64,000 nucleotides of DNA, taken from positions 1 to 64,000 of the forward strand of contig UBXG01000015.1 in NCBI GenBank assembly GCA_900469475.1, given 5' to 3'. Position numbers and translations under genes: made by a program. Below the pieces are notes generated by a model, which worked only from the letters and a program-made list of their open reading frames with translations, was not told the DNA's origin and did no database searches. Origin of the DNA: Hyphomicrobiales bacterium (GTDB lineage: Bacteria > Pseudomonadota > Alphaproteobacteria > Rhizobiales > Rhizobiaceae). Shown one piece after another: positions 18,337 through 28,111 of the stretch. The first letter of the stretch is position 1, and the number at the start of each line of letters is the position of its first letter.

Positions 18337-19041
18337 ATGGACATGAGCGAGTTGAGACCGGCGAAGGAACTGGCGGAGAAACGCGCGAGCAGATTCACGA
18401 ATGAATCCCCGGATTACGCCGAGGCAAGGACGGCCCTGCTGGCGGAGGAAATCGAAGTCCGGCGACATCTCACGAGGCTTGCGGAGCAGCGCCGGCGGCT
18501 GCCTCCAGGCCCGGTGGTCCAAAAGGACTATCGCTTCAAGGACGAGAACGGCGACGAGGTCGGTCTCACAGACATGTTCGGTCATCACGATACGCTGGTG
18601 ACGTACTTCTGGATGTTTGGCCCGCAGCGCGAACGGCCCTGCCCCATGTGCACGAACTTCCTTGGCGGAGCGAACGGCAACGGCGCTGACGTCAAGCAGC
18701 GGGTTGCTTTCAAGATCATCGGTCGCAGCCCGGTGGCACGGCAACGCGCCTTCGCCATCGAACGCGGCTGGCGCGACCTGGACTTCGTCCAGACCGTCGG
18801 CGACGACTACGCCCGTGACCTAGGCCTGCTGAATGACAACGGATCTGAAAACCCCGGATTCACCGTCTACCAGAAGGATGGGAAAGATGTCCGCGTCTTT
18901 TACAATGGCGAGATGCCGACCGAAGCGGCGGACCCGGGCCAGGATCCAAGGGGAGCGGTCGACATCGCGCCACTCTGGAACATTCTTGACATGACGCCTG
19001 CCGGGCGCGGTGCGGACTGGTACCCGAAGCTCGGTTACTGA
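18337..19041 (+). CDS. DUF899 family thioredoxin-like protein
   Basis: A 234-residue DUF899 protein, an AhpC/TSA-like thioredoxin-fold family. The hallmark RPCPMCTNFLGGANGNG (about 103-120) carries a C-x-x-C pair, and EKDLVTYFWMFG-type and DFVQTVGDDYARDLGLLND strands are present. Members are cytoplasmic and thought to be redox proteins, but the reaction is not established. Start 18337 lies 7 bp after AAAGGAG; two earlier in-frame ATGs lack a ribosome site. It stands alone with gaps on both sides. Confidence 0.85.
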   Translation: MDMSELRPAKELAEKRASRFTNESPDYAEARTALLAEEIEVRRHLTRLAEQRRRLPPGPVVQKDYRFKDENGDEVGLTDMFGHHDTLVTYFWMFGPQRERPCPMCTNFLGGANGNGADVKQRVAFKIIGRSPVARQRAFAIERGWRDLDFVQTVGDDYARDLGLLNDNGSENPGFTVYQKDGKDVRVFYNGEMPTEAADPGQDPRGAVDIAPLWNILDMTPAGRGADWYPKLGY

Positions 19042-19739
19042 ACACGATCATTGCAGTCGCCGTTCTCGACACTATGAGTCAGAAGTCACGTGGGGCGACA
19101 GGCGGCACCAACTCCTCCTTTCAACCTCGGCGAGCTGCATGCCGGCCCACAACGCGAGGTCTCTGTAGGCTGGGCATGGAGATCCGGCCCGATCTTGCGT
19201 GCCTGTGGAACGACCGACTGCATGGATTATAGCGGTGCGGGGACCCGCGAACCGTCGTTACCGTTGCAACGCCTGCGAACATTCCCGCCGCCTGTCAGAG
19301 TTGCTGCCGGACCAAGCGTCAGGTTTCCAGCTCGAGTATCGCGTCGTGGCGCGTCCGCCGTTGCCGCGCCGCAAGACTTAAGGCACTCGCGAGAAACCTA
19401 TCCACGATGCGGGTTCCTAACCGCGATCCTTGAACTGGGACCTTGCCGCGCTTTTACGGAAATGGCCGCTGTCGCCGACCTGGCGGCAAGATTCGCACGG
19501 CAATGCCACGACCTCCATATGGTTCAATGTCATAAACGCTTGGCTTACCTGCCTCCGGGGCTTGCATGGCTCCATTAAGTCTCACACGCTTCGACGTTTA
19601 GTAGCTGCTTCAGGATAAGCTGCCTCACGCGTCTGTCGCGCCGGGTTGCGCGCGGACCGGTGAGACCGCGACAGGCAGCAACATGGATGCGCTGCCAGTC
19701 TTGGTTCATCATCGTACAAAGGCCGCTTTTTATTTCCTG
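19042..19739. other. Intergenic region with a possible zinc-ribbon fragment
   Basis: Almost 700 bp without a convincing gene. A short frame at 19199-19381 (GTG start, 60 codons) contains WIIAVRGPANRRYRCNACEH, a C-x-x-C ribbon half followed by SRRLSELL, which looks protein-like but lacks a partner C-x-x-C and a ribosome site. It may be the tail of a frameshifted small protein. Nothing else is recognised. Confidence 0.4.
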
Positions 19740-22046
19740 CTACGCACTGGCAGGTATTTTGCTCAGCAACTTATCTAGCGTGATCGGCAGATCACGAACC
19801 CGAATTCCGGTCGCGTTGTAAACGGCATTGGCGACGGCTGCGCCGACACCGGTAATGCCGATTTCGCCAATGCCGCGTGCGCCCATGGGCGCCTGCGGAT
19901 CGGGTTCATTGGTGTAAAGGATATCGATCTTCGGAACATCCATCTGAACCGGCACATGATATTCGGCGAGCGAAGCATTCACGACACGGCCGGTGCGCTC
20001 GTCGAAATTGGTTTCCTCGGTGAGCGCCAGACCAATACCCATAACGATACCACCCTTGAACTGACTGATCGCCATCTTGGCATTGAGGATCTGGCCGGCA
20101 TCGAAGGAACCGAGGAAACGCGACACGCGAATTTCGCCCGTGAGTGCGCTGACCCTGACCTCACAGAACTGCGCGCCGTAGGAGTGCATGGAGAACGCTT
20201 CCATTTCCGCCGGCGCCGGTGCGTCCGCCTGGCAGACCAGTTCGTTGCGGCCAGACCGGCTGAGAATGGACTGATAGCTTTCAAAGCGATCAGGATCGTC
20301 GCGACGACCAAGACCACCATCCCGTGGTTCAACTTCGGCAAGCGAAAGCCCGGCGAGTGGTGAGTCGTTGCCGGCGAGTTTGATCAACTCCTCGATAAAG
20401 GCTTCGGTCGCCGCGATCACAGCGCCGCCGATTGATGCCGTCTGGGTTGAACCACCGGCAATAACCCCGCGCGGCAGGCTGCTGTCGCCATATTCGAAAG
20501 TGACGTTTTCCAACGGCACGGCCAATCGGGCGGCGATATGCTGAGCCTGAGCCGTCGCCGTCCCCATGCCCATGTCATGTACAGCGGTCGAGACGGTTAC
20601 GTGACCATCCGCCGTTAGCTTGATCTTGGCAGCGCCACCCGGGAAGCGATGATAGGGATAGGTCGCGGTGGCGCATCCCATGCCGATCAACCATTCGCCA
20701 TCGCGTTTCTGCCGCGGCGTCCGACTGCGGTTCTTCCAGCCGAAACGTTCCGCGCCCGCCTCATAAGCCTCGATCAAGTGGCGTGACGAAAACGGCTTGC
20801 CGGTGGTCGGGTCCTTTCCCGGCTCGATACGGCGCCGCAGTTCGATCGGATCCAGATCAAGCTTTTCCGCCAGTTCGTCCAGCGCGCATTCGAGCGCGAA
20901 AGTCCCGACGGACTCACCGGGCGCGCGCATGAATGTGTTGGCGAGCATGTCCATGTCGGCGACATCCTGCGCGAGCTTGAAGGTTTTTGCCGCATAGAGA
21001 TGCCGCGCCGGGAAGGTAAACTGTTCCGGGCAGGAATTGTGCAGTGTCATGGCGGCGGTGCCGGTGTGGATGAGCGCATCCAGCTTGCCATCCGCGCGCG
21101 CACCGAGCGCCACACGCTGCTCCGTCACCGTACGGCCGCCAACGATGCGGAACACGCCTTCGCGCGACAGCATGATGCGCACCGGCCTCTTGGCCAGTTT
21201 CGAGGCTGCAATGGCAAGGATCTGATGATCCCACAGACATTTTCCGCCAAAACCACCACCGACATAAGGCGAGGTCACGCGTACTTTACCCGGCTCAAGA
21301 CCGAAGATATCACAGAGCTGCCCGGCAGTCAGGTCAAGCAACTGACTGGCGTCGTGCACGCGCAGTTCGTCACCGCTCCAGGCCACCGTTGCCGCATGCA
21401 GTTCGATGGCATTGTGGTTGTGGCGCGGCGTTCGATAGATGAGATCCACCTTGACCTTGGCATTGGCGAGAGCCGTTTCAGCATCGCCGATTTCCAGCAC
21501 GGGTGGCTGCCCAAGCAGCGTTTCCAACTGCCTTGGCGTTTTCTTTGCCTCGTTGAATACCGTCACGGCTGGCAGACTTGCGTAGCGCGCCTTGATCAGG
21601 GAGGCGGCGTAATCTGCTTGTTCTTGCGTTTCGGCCAGAACGAGTGCTATCGGCTGACCATTCCAGTGGATTTCGTCATTCTGCATCACCGGCAGATCGC
21701 TCGCGCCAGCAGCGGTCGGCGACGACATCATCAGCGACGGCGCCTTCATGCGCGGCGCATTGTGATAGGTCATAACGAGGATGACCCCGGGCGCTGCTTC
21801 CGCAGCCGCCACGTCGAGTTCGGTGATGCGGCCGCGCGCGATGCTGCTGAAGGCAAGTGCTGCGTAACTGATGTTCTCATAGGAAAACTCGGCGGCAAAA
21901 CGCGCCTTGCCCTGCACTTTCAAGGGACCATCTACACGTGAGAAGGGCTGCCCGAGAGCGCCATGTTTGCGCAGAAGCGGATCAGGCGTGACGGCCGGCT
22001 GCCAGCGGCCCGGCTTGTTGGTATCGGCTTGAGGGTTGACGCTCAT
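19740..22046 (-). CDS. paoC: Aldehyde oxidase molybdopterin-binding large subunit (PaoC/YagR type)
   Basis: A 768-residue xanthine-dehydrogenase-family large subunit that would hydroxylate an aldehyde or N-heterocycle at the molybdenum-cytosine-dinucleotide site. Recognisable segments are the alpha/beta hammerhead (ALGQPFSRVDGPLKVQGKAR at about 30), SPYVGGGFGGKC (about 260), the FMRAPGESVGTFALECALDE stretch, and GARGIGEIGITGVGAAVANA with the catalytic Glu near residue 735. It has no signal peptide. Its start overlaps the stop of the FAD subunit by 4 bp. No dedicated maturation gene (paoD/xdhC type) is in the window. Confidence 0.9.
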   Translation of the reverse strand: MSVNPQADTNKPGRWQPAVTPDPLLRKHGALGQPFSRVDGPLKVQGKARFAAEFSYENISYAALAFSSIARGRITELDVAAAEAAPGVILVMTYHNAPRMKAPSLMMSSPTAAGASDLPVMQNDEIHWNGQPIALVLAETQEQADYAASLIKARYASLPAVTVFNEAKKTPRQLETLLGQPPVLEIGDAETALANAKVKVDLIYRTPRHNHNAIELHAATVAWSGDELRVHDASQLLDLTAGQLCDIFGLEPGKVRVTSPYVGGGFGGKCLWDHQILAIAASKLAKRPVRIMLSREGVFRIVGGRTVTEQRVALGARADGKLDALIHTGTAAMTLHNSCPEQFTFPARHLYAAKTFKLAQDVADMDMLANTFMRAPGESVGTFALECALDELAEKLDLDPIELRRRIEPGKDPTTGKPFSSRHLIEAYEAGAERFGWKNRSRTPRQKRDGEWLIGMGCATATYPYHRFPGGAAKIKLTADGHVTVSTAVHDMGMGTATAQAQHIAARLAVPLENVTFEYGDSSLPRGVIAGGSTQTASIGGAVIAATEAFIEELIKLAGNDSPLAGLSLAEVEPRDGGLGRRDDPDRFESYQSILSRSGRNELVCQADAPAPAEMEAFSMHSYGAQFCEVRVSALTGEIRVSRFLGSFDAGQILNAKMAISQFKGGIVMGIGLALTEETNFDERTGRVVNASLAEYHVPVQMDVPKIDILYTNEPDPQAPMGARGIGEIGITGVGAAVANAVYNATGIRVRDLPITLDKLLSKIPASA

Positions 22047-23032
22047 GCGTTTTCTCCCTTCAATTCCTCGAGCACGGCGACAATCGTGCGTTTCGCCAGT
22101 TCGATCTTGAATGCATTTTCACGGAGAGGAACGGCATCGGCGAGCTCAGCTTCTGCCGCAGCCCGGAAGGCTTCCGTGCCGGCCACCCGCCCCTTCAGCG
22201 CAGCTTCCGCCTTCGCCGCCCGCCATGGCTTGTGTGCCACACCGCCGAGGGCGAGGCGCACATCGCGCACGATGCCGGCGTCGTCGATATCCAGAGCAGC
22301 CGCGACCGATATGAGCGCAAAGGCGTAGCTGGCGCGGTCGCGAACCTTTCGGTAGGTCGAGCGGCGCGCAAACCCGAGAGGCGGGATTTCGATCGCCGTG
22401 ATCAGTTCATCCGGCTGCAGTTCCGTTTCGACCTCTGGCCGATTGCCCGGCAGGCGATGCAGATCGGTGAGCGGCATGCTGCGGGTACCCTCCGAGCCCT
22501 GCAGGTGAACCACTGTACCGAGCGCGACAAGGGCGACACACATGTCTGACGGATGGGTGGCGATACAGGAATCGGACGCACCCAGAATGGCGTGGTAGCG
22601 ATTGAACCCTTCAAGCGCATCACAACCAGCCTGCGGCTGGCGTTTGTTGCAGCGTGCTGCGTTGTCATAAAAATACCGACAGCGGGTGCGCTGTAGGATA
22701 TTGCCGCCGACCGTCGCGACGTTGCGTATCTGCGCACTTGCGCCCGCTAGAATGGAACGCGACAGCAGGGGGAAATCGGACCGGATGGCCGGATGCGCCG
22801 CAAGCGCCGTATTCTTGGCCGCCGCACCGATCAGCAGACTGCCATCGGCGCGCTGATCGATCTCTCCAGGCAGATGCGTGACGTCCACCAGTGTTTCCGG
22901 CTTTTCGACGGTCTCGCGCATGAGATCGACTAGATTGGTGCCACCGCCCAGATATTTTGTGGCGGGACCGGATTTCTTCAGGGTGACGGCGGAAGTGGCG
23001 TCCGACGCCTGCCGGTAGGAAAAGATGTTCAT
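22043..23032 (-). CDS. paoB: Aldehyde oxidase FAD-binding medium subunit with Fe-S insert (PaoB/YagS type)
   Basis: A 329-residue FAD subunit that passes electrons from the 2Fe-2S subunit to the final acceptor. The FAD loops are KYLGGGTNLVDLMRE (about 35-50) and ATVGGNILQRTRCRYFYDN. The Cys-rich insert CRYFYDNAARCNKRQPQAGC, around residues 120-140, is the extra 4Fe-4S site known from E. coli PaoB. Start 23032 overlaps the paoA stop (ATGA) and gives the family N-terminus MNIFSYRQ; an ATG 6 bp upstream is the alternative. Confidence 0.9.
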   Translation of the reverse strand: MNIFSYRQASDATSAVTLKKSGPATKYLGGGTNLVDLMRETVEKPETLVDVTHLPGEIDQRADGSLLIGAAAKNTALAAHPAIRSDFPLLSRSILAGASAQIRNVATVGGNILQRTRCRYFYDNAARCNKRQPQAGCDALEGFNRYHAILGASDSCIATHPSDMCVALVALGTVVHLQGSEGTRSMPLTDLHRLPGNRPEVETELQPDELITAIEIPPLGFARRSTYRKVRDRASYAFALISVAAALDIDDAGIVRDVRLALGGVAHKPWRAAKAEAALKGRVAGTEAFRAAAEAELADAVPLRENAFKIELAKRTIVAVLEELKGENA

Positions 23033-23562
23033 GCCCATTGCCTTTCCTCGGTGGGGGCCGCTATCTGATGCGCCAGCGTTTCGGCAATGGCCTCGACGAT
23101 GCCGTTGTAAGCCCCGCATCGACAGAGGTTGCCGCTCATGCGTTCGCGGATTTCACGCTCGTCGATCGGGATAATGGCGGCGGCGAGATCACCCGTGACG
23201 ATGCTCGGGATGTTGCGCTCGATTTCGCCAGCCATCCCGATAGCGGAACAGAGCTGGCCCGGTGTGCAATATCCGCATTGAAAGCCATCGTGCTCGACAA
23301 AGGCCTGCTGCAGCGGGTGAAGATTGCCGTTGGCAGCAAGCCCTTCGACGGTGGTGATGTCACGTCCCTGATACTGAACGGCCAGCGCCAGGCAGGAATT
23401 GATGCGCTCGCCATCCACAAGGACAGTGCAGGCGCGACACGCGCCCTGATCGCAGCCCTTCTTGGTTCCCGTGAAGCCCAGATAGTTGCGCATGAGGTCA
23501 AGCAGCGACGTGCGGATATCCGCCTCGACATCGATTGCTTCTCCATTGACGATAAAATGCAT
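23029..23562 (-). CDS. paoA: Aldehyde oxidase 2Fe-2S small subunit (PaoA/YagT type)
   Basis: A 177-residue iron-sulfur subunit with two 2Fe-2S clusters: plant-type CDQGACRACTVLVDGERINS (about 40-60) and the C-terminal helical cluster FQCGYCTPGQ with GNLCRCGAYNGIVEAI. Unlike E. coli PaoA it starts directly at MHFIVNGEAI with no Tat signal, so the enzyme should be cytoplasmic. It is the first gene of the paoABC operon. The frame stays open upstream to 23937 but that part resembles no small subunit. Confidence 0.9.
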   Translation of the reverse strand: MHFIVNGEAIDVEADIRTSLLDLMRNYLGFTGTKKGCDQGACRACTVLVDGERINSCLALAVQYQGRDITTVEGLAANGNLHPLQQAFVEHDGFQCGYCTPGQLCSAIGMAGEIERNIPSIVTGDLAAAIIPIDEREIRERMSGNLCRCGAYNGIVEAIAETLAHQIAAPTEERQWA

Positions 23563-24038
23563 AAGGACATCTCCCTTGGCTAAACAGCATTGGCGATGAT
23601 GAACCGCAGGGTTAGAACGAATGTCTGCGGTCAGTTGATCCCCCAGCGAGAGAATATTTTTATCGGTCCCGGCAGGTAACTCGGCGTGCAGGCCCACCGA
23701 ACAGCCCAATCGGCGCCTTGATTCGGTCGTTGACCTCCTGCGAACGCCCAGGGTCCAGAAGGCGCTGCATCCGCTTTCATGGGTCCGGCCGCTGTCCAGC
23801 GCGCCCAGATAGAACGTGCGGTGCCTGCAAGGCAGCGTCCCGTCCGGAACCTCCGCCGGCGGCCCGACCCCGGTCTCCGCATCGACCGAAACGAACCCCA
23901 AAACATCGTTGCCTTTTTGGCAATCAATAGTACGCATAATTGTTCTTTATTAGAACGCTGAATTCCCCCATCATCCCTGCCATTGGTGGATAACGAGACG
24001 AAAAGTCCGATCGCCCAATCAACAGGGGAACTATCAGC
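23563..24038. other. Divergent intergenic region between paoA and an ABC operon
   Basis: A 476-bp gap between divergent operons. It holds a palindrome GTTCT-TTATT-AGAAC (23942-23956) in an AT-rich stretch about 80 bp upstream of the binding-protein gene, a plausible operator. A minus-strand open frame (to 23937) extends paoA upstream but has no recognisable domain, so no gene is called. Confidence 0.4.
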
Positions 24039-25073
24039 ATGTCTCAATTCATGATGAATCGTCGTCGTTTCCTGTCCAATGCTGCCTTGGTCGGAGGTCT
24101 TGCTGCGAGCCAGACCTTCGTCGGTATCCGTGCCGGTAAGGCCGCCGATGTTGCCGAAGTGCGCATGCAGCTCGGCTGGCTTGCGTCCAACGGACTCATC
24201 GGCGAAGTCGCAGCACAGAAGAAGGGTTTTTTCACCGAACAGGGCATCAATCTCACCATCGTTCCCGGCGGCCCGAATGTCGATGGCGTTGCGGGCGTTG
24301 CGGCGGGCCAATCGACCATCGGGCAGATTTCCTCCAGCCCGTCCGTCATGCTCGCGCGCTCGGCCGGCATGCCGGTCAAGGCGTTTCTGGCTGGATACCG
24401 TAAGCATCCCTTTACGTATTTCTCGCTGAAAAAGGCGCCGATCCGCGAGCCGAAGGACATGATCGGCAAGACGATCGCCACCCAGCCGACCGCCTTCATC
24501 CTGCTGCGCGCGCTCCTCGCCAAAAACGGCATTCCGGAAGACAAGGTGAAGATGGTCAACATGGGTTCCGACATGAACCAGCTGATGACCGGCCAGGCCG
24601 ATGCCGTCACCGGCTGGGTCACGAACACCAATGCGCTGAAGGTGCTCGGCGACGAACGTGTCGACATGATGCTCTGGGATGCCGGCCTGCAGCTCTACGC
24701 CAACGTCTATTATACGACCGACGAACAGCTCGACAAACATTCCGACGTGCTGGTGCGCTTCACCAAGGCTGCCGCCAAAGGTTGGGGTTACGTCCGCGAC
24801 CATCCGGAAGAAGCCGTCGGCATGCTGGTCGACGCCTACCCCAATCTCGACAAGGCCAGCGAGCTTGAAGCCGTCCACCCGGTCATCGATTTCTCCTTCG
24901 GCGATAGCACCAAGCAGACCGGCTGGGGCGCGATGAACAAGGACAATTGGGCAGCGCAGATCAAGGCTTACGCCGATCTTAAGCAGTTTGCGGGAGCAAT
25001 ACCGACCGTCGATGACGTCGCCACCATGGCGATCCTCGACGCGACGACCGATATCCGCAAGCAGATCGGATGA
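24039..25073 (+). CDS. ABC transporter periplasmic binding protein (SsuA/ThiY/NMT1 type)
   Basis: A 344-residue binding protein with a twin-arginine signal (NRRRFLSNAALVGGLAAS, residues 6-23) and an NMT1/SsuA-like core: MQLGWLASNGLIGEVAAQKK, FFTEQGINLTIVPGGPN, then GKTIATQPTAFILLRALLAK. This family binds sulfonates, nitrate or pyrimidine-like compounds; the ligand cannot be read here. It heads a six-gene plus-strand run (binding protein, ATPase, permease, FAD oxidoreductase, CoA-transferase, enoyl-CoA hydratase), and its stop overlaps the ATPase start by 4 bp. Confidence 0.88.
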   Translation: MSQFMMNRRRFLSNAALVGGLAASQTFVGIRAGKAADVAEVRMQLGWLASNGLIGEVAAQKKGFFTEQGINLTIVPGGPNVDGVAGVAAGQSTIGQISSSPSVMLARSAGMPVKAFLAGYRKHPFTYFSLKKAPIREPKDMIGKTIATQPTAFILLRALLAKNGIPEDKVKMVNMGSDMNQLMTGQADAVTGWVTNTNALKVLGDERVDMMLWDAGLQLYANVYYTTDEQLDKHSDVLVRFTKAAAKGWGYVRDHPEEAVGMLVDAYPNLDKASELEAVHPVIDFSFGDSTKQTGWGAMNKDNWAAQIKAYADLKQFAGAIPTVDDVATMAILDATTDIRKQIG

Positions 25074-25894
25074 ATGCCATGATGAGCGCCGCCACCATCA
25101 AGCAGCAGCCGCTACCGGTCGCCGAAACGGCAAGGCTTGCCGTTTCCATTCGCGATCTCGACATCCGCTTCGGCGACAAGGGCAACGAGTTCACCGCTCT
25201 GTCCAAGGTCTCCGTCGATATTCCCGAAGGTTCGTTCGTCACCATGCTCGGGCCGTCTGGCTGCGGCAAGTCGACCTTGCTGCGCTGCATCGCAGATCTC
25301 GTTGACATCAGCGACGGGTCGGTCTCCGTGTTCGGGCGACCACCCCGCCAGGCGCGCGAAGGCCGCGATTTTGCCTTCGTCTTCCAGGAGGCAACGCTTT
25401 TGCCATGGCGGAGCGTCATCGACAATGTCCGCCTGCCGCTCGAAGTCGGCAGGCACGACAAAAGCTCCTACGCCGATCCCATGGAACTGCTCGCCCTCGT
25501 CGGTCTCAAGGGTCGCGAAAATGCCCTGCCGCACGAATTGTCCGGCGGCATGCGCCAGCGTGTCGCCATCGCCCGTGCCCTGATAACCAAACCGCGCATC
25601 CTGCTGATGGACGAGCCCTTCGGCGCTCTTGATGAAATCACCCGAGACAAGCTCAATGAGGAACTGCTTCGCATCTGGCGCGAAACGGGCACGACCATCG
25701 TTTTCGTCACCCATTCCATTCCGGAGGCAGTCTTCCTCGGTCAGCACGTGCTGATGCTGCAGGCCCATCCCGGCCGGGTGAAGGAGTTCATGAAGGTCGA
25801 CCTTCCCTATCCCCGCGCCCTTGCGATGCGCGACACGGTCGACTTCATCAAAGTGACCGCGCATCTGCGCGCGCTGCTGGAGGAATGCATATGA
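25070..25894 (+). CDS. ABC transporter ATPase (SsuB/TauB type)
   Basis: A 274-residue ATPase with Walker A GPSGCGKS (about 61-68), Q-loop FVFQEATLLPWRSV, signature LSGGMRQRVAIA and Walker B ILLMDEPFGALDE, all intact. It energises the importer formed with the flanking binding protein and permease. Both ends overlap neighbours by 4 bp, indicating tight translational coupling. Confidence 0.92.
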   Translation: MNAMMSAATIKQQPLPVAETARLAVSIRDLDIRFGDKGNEFTALSKVSVDIPEGSFVTMLGPSGCGKSTLLRCIADLVDISDGSVSVFGRPPRQAREGRDFAFVFQEATLLPWRSVIDNVRLPLEVGRHDKSSYADPMELLALVGLKGRENALPHELSGGMRQRVAIARALITKPRILLMDEPFGALDEITRDKLNEELLRIWRETGTTIVFVTHSIPEAVFLGQHVLMLQAHPGRVKEFMKVDLPYPRALAMRDTVDFIKVTAHLRALLEECI

Positions 25895-26724
25895 GCAACG
25901 CCGTGCACTCCGACATCGGCCACATCGCCAAGGCGCCGCGCAAGGTCGCCATCCTCGACGCAACCGTCGGCGTTTTCTCCTCGCACATGCCGGCGATCCT
26001 TGCGGCACTCGGCTGCATCGTGCTCTGGCAAGCGGTCATCTGGATCTTCAAGATCCCGACCTTCATGGCGCCGAGCCCGCTCGATGTTCTCTCCGCCTTT
26101 CGCGACAATGCCGCGACGCTGGCGCGAAACTTCCTGCCGACCGTGCTCGAGGCCGTTCTCGGTTTCGTCTTCGGCAATCTTGTCGCCATCCTGCTGGCGA
26201 TCTGGTTCGTCCACAGCGCGACGGCCGAGAGGGCCTTCTATCCGATCGCCGTCTTCGTCAAGGCAATCCCGATCATCGCGCTTGCGCCGATCCTGGTCCT
26301 GATCTTCGGTAATGGCGTCGCTCCTAAGATCATCATTGCCGGCCTCATCTGCTTCTTCCCGACGCTGGTCAACATGGTGCAGGGCCTCCGCTCGGCCAGC
26401 CCCGCAATGCTCGACCTGATGCGGGTGCTTTCGGCCAGCAATTCGGAGATCCTCTGGAAGGTCCGCCTGCCAAGCTCGCTGCCATTCCTGTTCGCCGCAC
26501 TGAAGATTGCCGCAACAAGCAGTGTCATGGGCGCGATCGTCGCGGAATGGATCGGCTCCAGCTTCGGGCTCGGCGCGCTCATCATCGAGGCGACCTACAA
26601 TTTCCGCTCACCGCTGCTTTACGGGACGGTGGTCATTGCCGCGCTGCTGGCCGTGATCCTCTTCTTCATCGTCTCGGTCGCCGAGGCGAAGATGATCCGC
26701 TGGAAGCCGGCTGGCCAACACTAA
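25891..26724 (+). CDS. ABC transporter permease (SsuC/TauC type)
   Basis: A 277-residue inner-membrane permease of the nitrate/sulfonate/taurine family with about six helices. FMAPSPLDVLSAFRDN near residue 58 is the typical periplasmic start, and the EAA loop is VLSASNSEILWKVRLPSSLP. Start 25891 overlaps the ATPase stop (ATGA) and follows GAGGAA; an in-frame ATG 6 bp earlier is less likely. Confidence 0.9.
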   Translation: MSNAVHSDIGHIAKAPRKVAILDATVGVFSSHMPAILAALGCIVLWQAVIWIFKIPTFMAPSPLDVLSAFRDNAATLARNFLPTVLEAVLGFVFGNLVAILLAIWFVHSATAERAFYPIAVFVKAIPIIALAPILVLIFGNGVAPKIIIAGLICFFPTLVNMVQGLRSASPAMLDLMRVLSASNSEILWKVRLPSSLPFLFAALKIAATSSVMGAIVAEWIGSSFGLGALIIEATYNFRSPLLYGTVVIAALLAVILFFIVSVAEAKMIRWKPAGQH

Positions 26725-26752
26725 AGCCTTAGAAAACATCGAGGGAACTCCA

Positions 26753-28111
26753 ATGGAACAGGTTATTCACCAGCCTGCACGGGATATCCGTGTCGTCGAT
26801 CGATCCGATGTCGTCGTGGTCGGCGGCGGCCCGGCAGGGATTGCCGCGGCCGTCTCGGCCGCACGCAACGGCGCCAGCGTCACGCTTCTCGAACGTTATC
26901 CCTATGTCGGCGGGCTTGCCGCCGGCGGCATGGTGCTCGTGCTCGACGACATGATCAACGAGCTCGAAATCACCGTGCGCGGCATCTGCATGGAGATGAT
27001 CGAGCGCATGAAGCGCTGGGGACTCTGCGTGACCCCGAGCGATCGCGATCGCCTGATAGAATTCCGCGATACGCCGGAGGCCTGGCAGCGCTGGGCGCGC
27101 TGGGGACTCTTCGACTTCCACACCCAGTCGATGCCGCATCCGATCTGCTTTTCGGCCGCCTTCGATCCCGACGCCTTCAAGCGCGCCGCCTATGACATGA
27201 TCAGTGAAGCGAAGATCAAGCTCAGGACCCATAGCTGGTTCTCCTCCGCGATCGTCGAGGGTGGCGCAATCAAGGGCGTGATCTGCCAGACCAAGGAAGG
27301 CATGCAGGCGATCCTCGGCGACGTCGTCATCGACACGACGGGCGATCTCGATGTCGCAGCAAGCGCGGGCGCTACCCATGTCGAATCCAACTTCATCCTG
27401 ACGACGGTCTCGCGCTGGGGTGGCGTCGATACGGAAGCAGCGGAGCGTTTCGAACAGCAGGAGCCGGAAGCCTTCAAGGCGCTCGATCACGAAGCCAAGC
27501 GGCTGATCGGCGGTTGCTGGTCCTTCTGGTGGCTGAAGACGCCGCTGCCTGGCGTCGTCTGGCTGAACTGCCCGCATATGCCGACGCTGAGTGGTCTCAA
27601 GGTCGACGACCTGACCAAAGCGGAGATGGAAGGCCGCTTGCGGATCGCAAAGCTGCTCGATTTCGCGCGCGAAAAAATGCCCGGCTTCGAGAATGCCTAT
27701 GTCGTCGATTTCGCGCCACAGACCGGCGTGCGCCAGACGCGGCTGTTGCAGGGAGATTATGTCGTGACGAAGGACGACGTCATGACCCGGCGGCATTTTG
27801 CCGACACGGTCTGCCGCGGCCGCGATTACTACACGCCCTACCGCGCCATGCTGCCGAAGGAGATCGACCAGCTGATCGTTGCCGGCCGGCACTATTCGGC
27901 AACACCACAGGCGCAGAAATCCAGCCGCGAGATCCCGCCCTGCATGGCAATGGGCGAAGCGGCAGGCGTCGCCGCAACGGTTGCTCTCAATGCCGGAACG
28001 ACCGTTCGCAAGGCCGATATCCAGGCAATTCAGAAGCAGATGCGGGCACAGGGAGCCGATCCGGGCGATATCCCTTCAGAGAACGCGACATATTTGGAGG
28101 CTGCAGAATGA
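26753..28111 (+). CDS. FAD-dependent oxidoreductase (FAD_oxidored family)
   Basis: A 452-residue flavoprotein. The Rossmann motif VVVGGGPAGIAAAVSAARNG spans about 22-41, and YPYVGGLAAGGMVL follows. The central VIDTTGDLDVAASAG and the C-terminal FAD loop PPCMAMGEAAGVAATVALNA are typical of FAD_oxidored (PF12831-type) enzymes related to fumarate-reductase flavoproteins. It probably introduces or removes a double bond in the imported compound. It starts 28 bp after the permease and its stop overlaps the CoA-transferase start. Confidence 0.8.
   Translation: MEQVIHQPARDIRVVDRSDVVVVGGGPAGIAAAVSAARNGASVTLLERYPYVGGLAAGGMVLVLDDMINELEITVRGICMEMIERMKRWGLCVTPSDRDRLIEFRDTPEAWQRWARWGLFDFHTQSMPHPICFSAAFDPDAFKRAAYDMISEAKIKLRTHSWFSSAIVEGGAIKGVICQTKEGMQAILGDVVIDTTGDLDVAASAGATHVESNFILTTVSRWGGVDTEAAERFEQQEPEAFKALDHEAKRLIGGCWSFWWLKTPLPGVVWLNCPHMPTLSGLKVDDLTKAEMEGRLRIAKLLDFAREKMPGFENAYVVDFAPQTGVRQTRLLQGDYVVTKDDVMTRRHFADTVCRGRDYYTPYRAMLPKEIDQLIVAGRHYSATPQAQKSSREIPPCMAMGEAAGVAATVALNAGTTVRKADIQAIQKQMRAQGADPGDIPSENATYLEAAE

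Noticed and set aside
17932-18744. 270-codon minus-strand open frame
   Set aside because: Antisense to the DUF899 gene for most of its length, no recognisable domain and no ribosome site; a shadow frame of GC-rich coding DNA.
21000-21941. 313-codon plus-strand open frame
   Set aside because: Lies wholly within paoC on the other strand and has no family similarity.
23631-24878. 415-codon minus-strand open frame
   Set aside because: Mostly antisense to the SsuA-type binding protein; the part beyond it has no recognisable domain.
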